Positions 1 through 6,628 of a DNA stretch of 10,161 nt are shown in pieces. Origin of the DNA: Bacteroidota bacterium (GTDB taxonomy: Bacteria; Bacteroidota; Bacteroidia; Chitinophagales; LD1); assembly GCA_018267435.1 (NCBI GenBank), contig JAFDYM010000206.1, positions 1 through 10,161 of the forward strand, written 5' to 3'. Below the pieces are notes generated by a model. That model worked only from the letters and a program-made list of their open reading frames with translations, was not told the DNA's origin and did no database searches. The first letter of the stretch is position 1. Each line of letters starts with the position of its first letter. Made by a program: the position numbers and the translations under genes.

Positions 1-153
1 CACATAGAGCGAATCTACTGGCTGAAACCAAAGCCAATTAGGCCGCAAATCGCCAGGTGTATAGCCCATACAACGCAGTGCTATTTCTATAGCTACGCAA
101 GCTACTAGTATAAATGAAACTTGAAAGAGGGTGCGCTTAGAAGTTGAACTCAT
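1..153 (-). CDS. N-terminal fragment of a membrane-anchored protein, possibly SGNH/GDSL-hydrolase-like (cut by window edge)
   Basis: An open frame starts at ATG 153-151 and runs without a stop through the left edge, giving 51 codons. Residues 1-8 are polar and basic (S, T, K, R). Residues 9-28 are hydrophobic and look like a signal anchor or uncleaved signal sequence. They are followed by a GYTPGDLRPNW stretch and then PVDSLYV. That layout, a membrane anchor followed by a G-Y-x-P-G segment, resembles the start of envelope SGNH/GDSL-type hydrolases found in Bacteroidota polysaccharide loci, but the catalytic GDS block would lie outside the window, so the family is only a guess. Its start overlaps the end of the glycosyltransferase-like gene by 17 bp in another frame, which supports translational coupling and a real gene. 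No Shine-Dalgarno sequence is visible upstream. Confidence 0.6.
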   Translation of the reverse strand, partial: MSSTSKRTLFQVSFILVACVAIEIALRCMGYTPGDLRPNWLWFQPVDSLYV

Positions 154-1348
154 GCGTCAAACCGTTCTTTTTGCCTATGCGCACTATGTGGTCCCATATA
201 TCCCAACCTTTCTTGCCATAGTTGTGATACACATGCACTAGGGCAGGCTTTATCTTCATCTTCAGCGCATCATCGCTAAAGCTGCCTTCGTCATCCATCA
301 TCAACCTATGGTTGTTATAGTCGGCAATAAAATTGAATTTTTTCGATAATGTAGGGTTGTCTTGCAGACCAAACTCCCACACCGTAGCTATAAGCGTACC
401 TTGGTCGCGGGTGGTCCATTGTGGCAGGGTAAATATGTGCATGGTTTTATCGAACCACGCATTCAAAAAATCGGCACTGCTATCATCAAACAAAAACACA
501 CCTCCATTCCAGTGCTGGAAGTTTTTGTCCTTCACTTCTATTCCAAAAGTATTTTTTATGTACTCTGGTAAGTGGTGGCACTCTAGGTCATATACATCCC
601 TTCCATCGGGTCCGTACCACTTGCGCTTTACGTAGCTCCAGCGCCAGTGCGATACCTTCTCTATATCCTTCACCATGCTTTCGGCAGGCGTTATAATTAT
701 ACGCCCATCGGCATCGTGCCATACCTTCTTTTTCCTATCGTAGAAAGTATCATCATCTAGCTTAAACTTATCGATGGTGGCAAGAAAGCGGATAGAGAGC
801 CACAGATAAGCCAACTTATCTTGCTTCATTACCTCGAACTTGCGTATAAGCGCCATCTTCTTCTGCTCCATTACAGGGTCTTTCTCCTTGCGGGCAGGGT
901 CGTACTGCGCCATTAGTACTTCTAGTTCGGCTATATCCTTTTTGTTATTAGCTAGGCAATTACACTTCACTGCACTTGGGCTAAATTTTGGCATCTTACA
1001 ATGGTCGGGCGCAAAGGTTATAGGGCCCACTTTGTGGTTGAACACATCATCGCACTCGCTGTTCAGCGCTATTATATCAGTATCCAGATAGCAATAGTTA
1101 TAGCCCGCAGGTACAAACTTGTTCAAGCCCACCTTTAGGTAAATGCTGGCTTGATGGTGATTGAAATGCGTAGGTGTATCTACCTGTATCACATTATCGT
1201 GCTGTACGGGCACTTCGTTGCGCGCGGCATCGGTTACCACTATTATTTCGTTGGCCGAAAACTTCTTTAAAAACTGTAGCGAATAGTGCAGGGTTTCGAT
1301 ATGCTCGCGCCCGCCACACACCACAAAAACAAACTTATTAGCACTCAT
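137..1348 (-). CDS. GT-A-fold glycosyltransferase-like protein with a large internal insertion
   Basis: The protein has 403 residues and no signal peptide, so it is probably cytosolic. The N-terminus (FVFVVCGG, then IIVVTD at 35-40) looks like the first strands of a nucleotide-sugar-binding GT-A domain. YLDTDI at 87-92 supplies the metal-binding DxD motif (D89, D91). After a long insertion the fold appears to resume with HWNGGVFLF (279-287) and RDQGTL (314-319), which resemble the acceptor and catalytic region of GT8-like enzymes. HVYHNYGKKGW (372-382) resembles the histidine/lysine segment near the C-terminus of GT8 proteins. Residues 117-278 are lysine-rich and charged and unlike a standard GT8 enzyme. 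They include a cysteine group (C117, C129, C131) and two W-x3-DGR segments (210-216 and 244-250). Donor and acceptor cannot be deduced. The upstream lipoprotein gene ends 64 bp away, and no hairpin or clear promoter is visible in that spacer. The next gene overlaps by 17 bp. Confidence 0.72.
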   Translation of the reverse strand: MSANKFVFVVCGGREHIETLHYSLQFLKKFSANEIIVVTDAARNEVPVQHDNVIQVDTPTHFNHHQASIYLKVGLNKFVPAGYNYCYLDTDIIALNSECDDVFNHKVGPITFAPDHCKMPKFSPSAVKCNCLANNKKDIAELEVLMAQYDPARKEKDPVMEQKKMALIRKFEVMKQDKLAYLWLSIRFLATIDKFKLDDDTFYDRKKKVWHDADGRIIITPAESMVKDIEKVSHWRWSYVKRKWYGPDGRDVYDLECHHLPEYIKNTFGIEVKDKNFQHWNGGVFLFDDSSADFLNAWFDKTMHIFTLPQWTTRDQGTLIATVWEFGLQDNPTLSKKFNFIADYNNHRLMMDDEGSFSDDALKMKIKPALVHVYHNYGKKGWDIWDHIVRIGKKNGLTHEFNF

Positions 1349-1412
1349 CGCTGCTGTAAAAGGTATTGGTTTAGGTAGGCTACGAAAATAAGATAATTGC
1401 GCAAACTGAGCC

Positions 1413-2657
1413 CTACTGCTGCGTGGCTTCTACTTGCAGGCTAAGCTTGCCATTGCCGTGCAGCGGTACTACCTTAAAACCCGAACCATTGGCTAGCACT
1501 TTCTCCGAGAATAAAATCGAGTTATCCAATACAAACTTCGCACTATTAGCGTTACTGGTTTCAGCTATAAATTTTAGATAATAATTGAACACTAGCGCCT
1601 CCCCATTTTCATCTATAGGCACAAAGGTTACATTTTTGCTACCACCACCTATCATGCCCTTAAACACCCAAGTAGCACTGTCGCACGAGTAATAAACCGC
1701 CATAGTACCACTATTACTTGCGGTATCCTTTACCTCCACTTGTGCAATAGCATACGGCGAGTGCTCGCTGTAGATATAACTATTGCCTTTTGCATTTATC
1801 ACGCGCATCAAATTGGCTCTTCGGCGTGTATCTATTACAGCATACTTATCAAGCATACGGCGCAGCACATGCGTACCTATCTGCCTTTCCGAATGTACTG
1901 TTAATGCATCACCAGGGTTCAAAGTCAACCGGTTAACATAATTCAACTCTACCTGCCCAAACCACTCATTTACATGGTTATTCTCAGTAGTTCCATAAAC
2001 ACGCTTCAGCACCCTTGGCGCTATCCATTCCCGTATCAGCGCACAGTGCTTTTTATCCAACTTTATAATATCAATATGCTTACCTATGTATGCTACGCTT
2101 TGTGGCACATCATTTAAGTTAAAGCTTGTACCCCAGTCGGCATCATACATGTGCCAATCCTCATCATAATACACTTCGCACACCACATGGCCACCTAAGT
2201 GCCATACCCTTGAGGGCATACCTGCTAGCATAAACAATTTCGACAATGCTGTGTTTCTATCATCGCACAAACCACTTTGAAAGGAGTTAACCAAGCGTAA
2301 GGGATCGTGCGGCAGGCGCTCATGCATAGCAGATTTACTATGGTCGGTATATTTATATAGAAATGCCAACAACTTATCTGCTTTCTCCTTATCCGTATCG
2401 GCAGAATCGATGATGCTGTTTATCAAACTGGCATAGCTAGCAAAGTCATACTCAGCGGGGCTGATGTAGAAAGTAACTGTGCTATCGGAACCGTTGGCAA
2501 CTGCAACATCTAAACGGAGTATACTGTCAATTAAAGCTAATGGCACATAAACTGTAGAATCGAAAGAAGGCCTAGATATATAGGACTTAGAAACATCCTT
2601 ACTGGTACAGGCAGATAAGCCAAGCGCTGCAAATAATATGTACCACAAGCTACGCAT
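1413..2657 (-). CDS. Lipoprotein with a transglutaminase-like domain
   Basis: The protein has 414 residues. The N-terminus has an Arg, a hydrophobic core and a lipobox LSAC with C17 as the predicted lipidated cysteine, so the mature protein should be anchored in the envelope and face the periplasm or outside. Residues about 90-180 look like a transglutaminase-like (papain-fold) core. SGLCDDR gives a candidate nucleophile C131, the GGHVVCEV block gives H157, and WHMYDADWG gives D172. The order Cys, His, Asp and the spacing fit that superfamily, and GMPSR at 146-150 matches the segment that usually precedes the histidine strand. Residues about 230-414 appear rich in beta strands, with no domain I recognise. 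The function could be peptide or amide cleavage or transfer, or only binding, because many such proteins are uncharacterised. Its ATG lies inside the end of the epimerase gene (8 bp overlap), so the two are probably co-translated. No Shine-Dalgarno sequence is seen. Confidence 0.75.
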   Translation of the reverse strand: MRSLWYILFAALGLSACTSKDVSKSYISRPSFDSTVYVPLALIDSILRLDVAVANGSDSTVTFYISPAEYDFASYASLINSIIDSADTDKEKADKLLAFLYKYTDHSKSAMHERLPHDPLRLVNSFQSGLCDDRNTALSKLFMLAGMPSRVWHLGGHVVCEVYYDEDWHMYDADWGTSFNLNDVPQSVAYIGKHIDIIKLDKKHCALIREWIAPRVLKRVYGTTENNHVNEWFGQVELNYVNRLTLNPGDALTVHSERQIGTHVLRRMLDKYAVIDTRRRANLMRVINAKGNSYIYSEHSPYAIAQVEVKDTASNSGTMAVYYSCDSATWVFKGMIGGGSKNVTFVPIDENGEALVFNYYLKFIAETSNANSAKFVLDNSILFSEKVLANGSGFKVVPLHGNGKLSLQVEATQQ

Positions 2658-3666
2658 TGATGGCGCTATTGCTGGCTATGTATTGCTTATACCATTCCAC
2701 CATTTCCTTCACCCCTTCGCTTATATCTGTATTGGGTTGAAAGCCGAGATAGCTGTACAACTTCTCGGTGCTGGCGTTTGTTACAGGCATATCGCCAGGC
2801 TGTATTGGTTGATGGTCAACTATGGCTTGCTTGCCCATAGCTTTCTCTATAGCTTGTAGAAATTCGATGGTGTATATCGGGTTGTGGTTGCCCACATTGA
2901 ATACTTCATTACTAATGCGTTCGCCTTGCTTCATCTTCTCTAGCAATAGTGTAATCGCCTTCACCACATCTTGCACATTGGTAAAGTCGCGCACCATTTT
3001 CCCTTCATTGAATAACTGCAAAGGCTTGCCTTCGTGTATCGCCTTCATAAAAATCATGGCAGCCATATCGGGCCTGGTCCACGGGCCATATACAGTAAAG
3101 AAGCGTAAGCCTACCATATTGAAATCGTAAAGGTGCGTATATACATCCGCTAATAGTTCGTTCGCTTTCTTGCTAGTGGCATAAACCGACATCTGCTTAT
3201 CCGTTCGCTGTGCTTCGCTGTAAGGCACTTCCTCATTCAAACCATACACTGATGAACTGCTGGCGTAAATGATATTGGTAACGCTGTGCTTCTTGGCACA
3301 CTCCAAAAGGTTTGTAAAACCCTTTACATTAGCATCTATGTATGCTTGTGGGTGGTTCAACGATTGGCGCACCCCTGTAAGCGCGGCAAGGTTAATAATA
3401 CATGAGAATTGGTGTACCGAGAACACTTCTTCCAATGCCTGCATATCGCACAAATCGGCTCGGTAAAATGTAACGCCATTGGCTTGGGCAGAAGTGAATG
3501 TTTCAGGATTCTCTACGCCCAAATTCTGCGCGCGCTGCAATTTGATATCGTAGTTAGATAGCTTCGAAAAATTATCGAAAGCCACTATCTTGTATTTATC
3601 CCTTAAAGCCTTTACAAGGCTATAGCCAATAAACCCGGCAAAGCCTGTAATCAATATCTTTTGCAT
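2650..3666 (-). CDS. UDP-glucuronate 4-epimerase-type NAD-dependent sugar epimerase (SDR family)
   Basis: The protein has 338 residues, the usual size for extended short-chain dehydrogenase epimerases. The Rossmann motif is TGFAGFIG (7-14) and the acidic residue ending strand two is D31. The catalytic triad is visible: the serine cluster SSSSVYG (136-142), Y162 and K166 in VYATSKKANE. TVYGPWTRPDMA (191-202) followed by RDFTNVQDVV (226-235) is the pattern of UDP-glucuronate 4-epimerases, which make UDP-galacturonate in the cytosol. The family normally reads PWGRPDMA, and here the glycine is threonine. Other 4-epimerases cannot be excluded from sequence alone. The start is the ATG at 3666, just downstream of a 182 bp repeat-bearing spacer, so this gene probably opens a second transcription unit or depends on read-through from the amidotransferase gene. 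Its last codons overlap the lipoprotein gene by 8 bp. Confidence 0.9.
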   Translation of the reverse strand: MQKILITGFAGFIGYSLVKALRDKYKIVAFDNFSKLSNYDIKLQRAQNLGVENPETFTSAQANGVTFYRADLCDMQALEEVFSVHQFSCIINLAALTGVRQSLNHPQAYIDANVKGFTNLLECAKKHSVTNIIYASSSSVYGLNEEVPYSEAQRTDKQMSVYATSKKANELLADVYTHLYDFNMVGLRFFTVYGPWTRPDMAAMIFMKAIHEGKPLQLFNEGKMVRDFTNVQDVVKAITLLLEKMKQGERISNEVFNVGNHNPIYTIEFLQAIEKAMGKQAIVDHQPIQPGDMPVTNASTEKLYSYLGFQPNTDISEGVKEMVEWYKQYIASNSAINA

Positions 3667-3700
3667 TGGGCTTAAAAATAATGGAATAGTTTAAATAATT

Positions 3701-3833
3701 GGTTTCACGCAAAGGGCGCTAAGTGAAAACGCAAAGAACAGCAGAGAAATACAAATATTTCACCTCAGATAATCACAGATTTAAGATCAATCTCATTGCA
3801 TTATTCTGCGGGTTTCTGCGAAATCAGCGGGAG
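3701..3833. repeat. Degenerate intergenic repeat element with about 10-base periodic motifs
   Basis: This covers most of the spacer between the amidotransferase and epimerase genes. On the plus strand one side holds CGCAAAG (3708-3714), CGCTAAG (3717-3723) and CGCAAAG (3730-3736). The middle holds CAGAT at 3766-3770 and 3776-3780. The far side holds TTCTGCG at 3804-3810 and 3814-3820, followed by TCAGCGG at 3824-3830. From general knowledge, sequences built from such cgcaaag and tctgcg units recur between genes in many Bacteroidota and other environmental genomes, with no agreed function. Only one copy is present here, so the claim that it is dispersed is not tested by this window. No transposase, target duplication or long inverted repeat is visible. 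No convincing coding frame is present. Confidence 0.55.
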
Positions 3834-3848
3834 AATATATTTGAGACT

Positions 3849-5621
3849 CTAACACCACTTTCTGTACCACAGTTCCATTACACTTACTTTCCATAGGCGC
3901 CAATGGTCTTTATTGGCAAGTAATTGCTGTACGTATTCTCCATTTATGATTTTATCGGCCACTAACTTACTATCGACCAAGCGACGCTCGTACCAGGCCA
4001 TGTTCATATAGTACTTATCGGGCCCTACAAAGCCTTGCTTGCGGCGGTCAAGTATCTCCTTGGGTAGGTGGTTCTTTATATTCTGGTATAGCAGGTGCTT
4101 GGTTTCATCTTTACGGTAGTATACATCCGGGCTTAGGCCGAACACAAACTCCACTATTTCATGATCGAGAAACGGCACGCGCACTTCTAGCGAGTTTGCC
4201 ATAGCCGCCCTATCTACCTTACCCAATATCTGCTCACCCATAAAGTGCTTAAAGTCCATTACCTGCATAGCCTTCAGTTCAGGTATATCGGTACGGAAGT
4301 GTGATTGATAATACCAGTCAACATTGTGGTTAATATGTTGGTGCAAGTCGGGGTGCAATAGCTTGCGCAGCTCCGCACCATCAAACCTACCCATGGCCAT
4401 AGCCATAGCGTAGTAGCCATGTATGTATGGTGTGTTCTCGCCTTTTACAAGGCGCTTTAGCTTCTCTAAAAAGCCTACCTTTTCGGGTGCATAATCTTTC
4501 TGCCATTGGTAGCCCACCAACATTTCATCGCTACCCTCCCCGCTCATTACGGTCTTCACTTTTTTAGCAGCCTCCTGACTTACCAAGTAGGTAGGAATTA
4601 TCGATATATCACCGTTCGGTTCATCGTACACCCACACTAGGTGGTCAAGCAAATCCAAGGACTGGCTTTCCAATATCAAAGCATGGTGATTAGTGCCGTA
4701 TTGCTTAGCCACCATCTCGGCAAACAAGTGCTCGCTCACGTCCCAATTCTCGAAGCCTATAGCAAAGGTATCGGGCGTGTAGCCAAAGCGGCTCATGTAG
4801 TATACCAGTGCCGAGCTATCGTAGCCGCCACTTAGAAATGAGCCCACTGGCACATCGGCACGTGCATGTATTTTTATAGAATTGAACAGCAGTTCATCAA
4901 ACTTCTCTATGGCTTCCTTATCGGGTATTATCTTTTCATCGAAGGGTATATCCCAATACTGTTTTATACTCAACTCACCATTTGCTTTTAGCAGCATGTA
5001 GTGCGCCGCAGGCAACTTCTTTACTTCTTGCCATATACTTTTCGGGCTTGGTACATAGCGGTACACAAAGTAGTCGGCAAACGATGTAAAATCTAGCGTG
5101 GTAGTTACGTCTTTATTCGCCTTTATCGCTTTTATTTCCGAACCAAAAACAAAGCTGCCGCCCTCGTAGTAATAGTACAGCGGCTTTATGCCGAACCTAT
5201 CGCGCGCAGCAAATAGCTCCTTCTTCTTTTCATCCCATATAGCAAAGGCAAACATGCCCTTCAACCTATTCAGCATACCTGCGCCCCATTGTTCGTAGCC
5301 GTGCAGCAGCACCTCTGTATCGGTATGCGAATGGAACACATGTCCGTGCCCTTCCAACTCTACGCGCAGTTCAATGTAGTTATATACCTCGCCGTTGTAA
5401 GTAACCCACAGCGTGCCATCTTCGTTGGTCATGGGCTGCTTGCCCGCCTCGCTCAAATCTAGAAACGACAACCTACGGTGGCCCAAGCCTACACTTGCAT
5501 CGGCATTCAAGTATATGCCATGCCCATCGGGCCCGCGGTGCTGTATAGCATCGTTCATAGCATCTATGTTGGCGCTATCTATTTTACCATTATACTTTAC
5601 CTGCCCTGCTATGCCGCACAT
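3849..5621 (-). CDS. asnB: Glutamine-dependent asparagine synthetase-type amidotransferase
   Basis: The protein has 590 residues, in the normal range for class B asparagine synthetases. The N-terminal glutaminase domain begins MCGIAG with the catalytic Cys2 exposed after Met removal. It continues with QHRGPDGHG (27-35) and YNGEVYN (75-81), which shape the glutamine pocket. The synthetase domain carries the PP-loop SGGYDSS (264-270), VYDEPNGDIS (331-340), GEGSDE (361-366), the block starting KVDRAAMANSLEVR (468-481) and ending VPFLD, and RRKQGF (526-531). Both active sites look intact, so ammonia should pass from glutamine to an adenylated carboxylate. In glycan loci, homologues are thought to amidate uronic acids rather than make free asparagine. 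The setting beside an exporter and a UDP-glucuronate epimerase fits that, but it is inference. The start codon overlaps the UbiA stop by one base (TAATG). The motif variants SGGYDS and NGDISII differ a little from the commoner SGGLDS and ADSSAI. Confidence 0.92.
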   Translation of the reverse strand: MCGIAGQVKYNGKIDSANIDAMNDAIQHRGPDGHGIYLNADASVGLGHRRLSFLDLSEAGKQPMTNEDGTLWVTYNGEVYNYIELRVELEGHGHVFHSHTDTEVLLHGYEQWGAGMLNRLKGMFAFAIWDEKKKELFAARDRFGIKPLYYYYEGGSFVFGSEIKAIKANKDVTTTLDFTSFADYFVYRYVPSPKSIWQEVKKLPAAHYMLLKANGELSIKQYWDIPFDEKIIPDKEAIEKFDELLFNSIKIHARADVPVGSFLSGGYDSSALVYYMSRFGYTPDTFAIGFENWDVSEHLFAEMVAKQYGTNHHALILESQSLDLLDHLVWVYDEPNGDISIIPTYLVSQEAAKKVKTVMSGEGSDEMLVGYQWQKDYAPEKVGFLEKLKRLVKGENTPYIHGYYAMAMAMGRFDGAELRKLLHPDLHQHINHNVDWYYQSHFRTDIPELKAMQVMDFKHFMGEQILGKVDRAAMANSLEVRVPFLDHEIVEFVFGLSPDVYYRKDETKHLLYQNIKNHLPKEILDRRKQGFVGPDKYYMNMAWYERRLVDSKLVADKIINGEYVQQLLANKDHWRLWKVSVMELWYRKWC

Positions 5622-6628
5622 TAGTAGTCGTCTTCTGTTTTAAAGTTTTCGCGTATCGTTTTTATATCGCCCCACAGCTTGGTTACAAAGCCCGGAAACA
5701 ATATCAAGTGCAATATAAGCAAGAATGAAAGCTGTGGCTGCGAAATACAAAGTATAATCAAGAAGAACACCGGCACCCAGCCCTCGTAATAATCATTTAA
5801 GAAGTAAAGAAACTTAAACTTCAACTGTCGCTTAGGCAGGTCGCGCAGCTTCCATCCACTGAATTTAAAATAGGTGATAATAAAGAACAGCAGGGTCCAT
5901 ACAAAAAAAGGAGGGTTATAATACCCCATAAACAAGGCAAGTGCAAGCGTAAAAAACACCTCGAACGGCAACAGGTTATTTATAAAAAGCAGAGTAGGAT
6001 ATGCACCATTCCTTACTACAAATGTTTGCGTGCCTGCACGTTTATCGTTACTCCTATCATCTAATTGATGTAGTAGTATATTTCTTATCCCTTTCAGAGA
6101 TGTACATATTGCAATAACACAAAAAAACACAATGGCATTGTCCTCCGTATACCAAAAACCAAATGCCAATAGTGTAATAAGTACAGGGTTAACATGCCCG
6201 TAAAATGCATCCACAACAACGCCCACCAATCCTCTATTCTTTAATCTGAACGGAGGCATACTGTAAAGAACCAAAGCAAGAATTTGCATAGCGAACAAAA
6301 AGATAGAACCTATTCCTCTTTCTATCAACACCCAGCTTACTATTCCCACAGCCAAAGGTATTACTACAAGCAGTAATCTTACTGGTAAAGTTAACTCGCC
6401 TAGCACATTTCTCTTTCCGGCCTTCGCATCACTTTCCACATCGCACAAATCATTAAACAAATAGCCAAATACAGAGATACAGATAAGAGACACAAAAAAA
6501 CCAAGCACCAAAAACCAGTGCTCTTTTACATGTCGCATTTCAGGGTATAAAAAACACATATACATCCAGCCCAGCACCTGCGGCACTACGGCATTCCACC
6601 AGGTATTGGTGCGGAATAGCTTAAGCAT
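5621..6628 (-). CDS. UbiA-superfamily integral-membrane prenyltransferase
   Basis: The protein has 335 residues and is very hydrophobic, with about eight to nine predicted membrane segments, so it sits in the inner membrane. The first aspartate-rich motif is NDLCDVESD (59-67), matching NDxxDxxxD, which binds the Mg-diphosphate of the prenyl donor. YSMPPFRLKNRG (122-133) is the usual UbiA loop. The second motif is QLDDRSNDKRAGTQT (188-202), with D190, D191 and D195. Both are intact, so an active enzyme transferring a polyprenyl group is likely, but the acceptor is unknown. The first-motif surroundings do not resemble what I recall of phosphoribosyl-decaprenol synthases, so I do not assign that role. 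It overlaps the cyclase-like gene by 8 bp and the amidotransferase gene by 1 bp, implying coupled expression. The coding sequence looks slightly more A/T-rich than its neighbours, which its Phe, Ile, Asn and Lys content may explain. Confidence 0.88.
   Translation of the reverse strand: MLKLFRTNTWWNAVVPQVLGWMYMCFLYPEMRHVKEHWFLVLGFFVSLICISVFGYLFNDLCDVESDAKAGKRNVLGELTLPVRLLLVVIPLAVGIVSWVLIERGIGSIFLFAMQILALVLYSMPPFRLKNRGLVGVVVDAFYGHVNPVLITLLAFGFWYTEDNAIVFFCVIAICTSLKGIRNILLHQLDDRSNDKRAGTQTFVVRNGAYPTLLFINNLLPFEVFFTLALALFMGYYNPPFFVWTLLFFIITYFKFSGWKLRDLPKRQLKFKFLYFLNDYYEGWVPVFFLIILCISQPQLSFLLILHLILFPGFVTKLWGDIKTIRENFKTEDDY

Noticed and set aside
333..635. Plus-strand open frames in this region and in others such as 2822-3130 and 7864-8172.
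   Set aside because: Each lies wholly opposite a gene with clear family motifs, shows no domain of its own and has low-complexity or cysteine/serine-rich composition typical of antisense readings.
3667..3720. A Bacteroidota-type promoter (TTTG, then about 19-21 bases, then a TA-rich box) upstream of the epimerase gene on the minus strand.
   Set aside because: TTTG and TATTCCAT are present with roughly the right spacing, but the -7 box does not match TAnnTTTG and such matches are frequent by chance in A/T-rich spacers.
3701..3833. A CRISPR array or an insertion-sequence remnant.
   Set aside because: The repeated units are only 5-7 bases with no regular spacers, and there is no transposase fragment or terminal inverted repeat.
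3667..3848. A rho-independent terminator after the amidotransferase gene.
   Set aside because: I found no G/C-rich stem followed by a T run on the minus strand. The short repeats are direct, not inverted.
5621..6628. Assignment of the UbiA-type protein as a phosphoribosyl-decaprenol (arabinose donor) synthase, a common UbiA member in glycan loci.
   Set aside because: The sequence after the first motif and the DDRSNDKRAGTQT second motif do not look like that subgroup as I recall it, and no companion oxidoreductase pair of that pathway is present.
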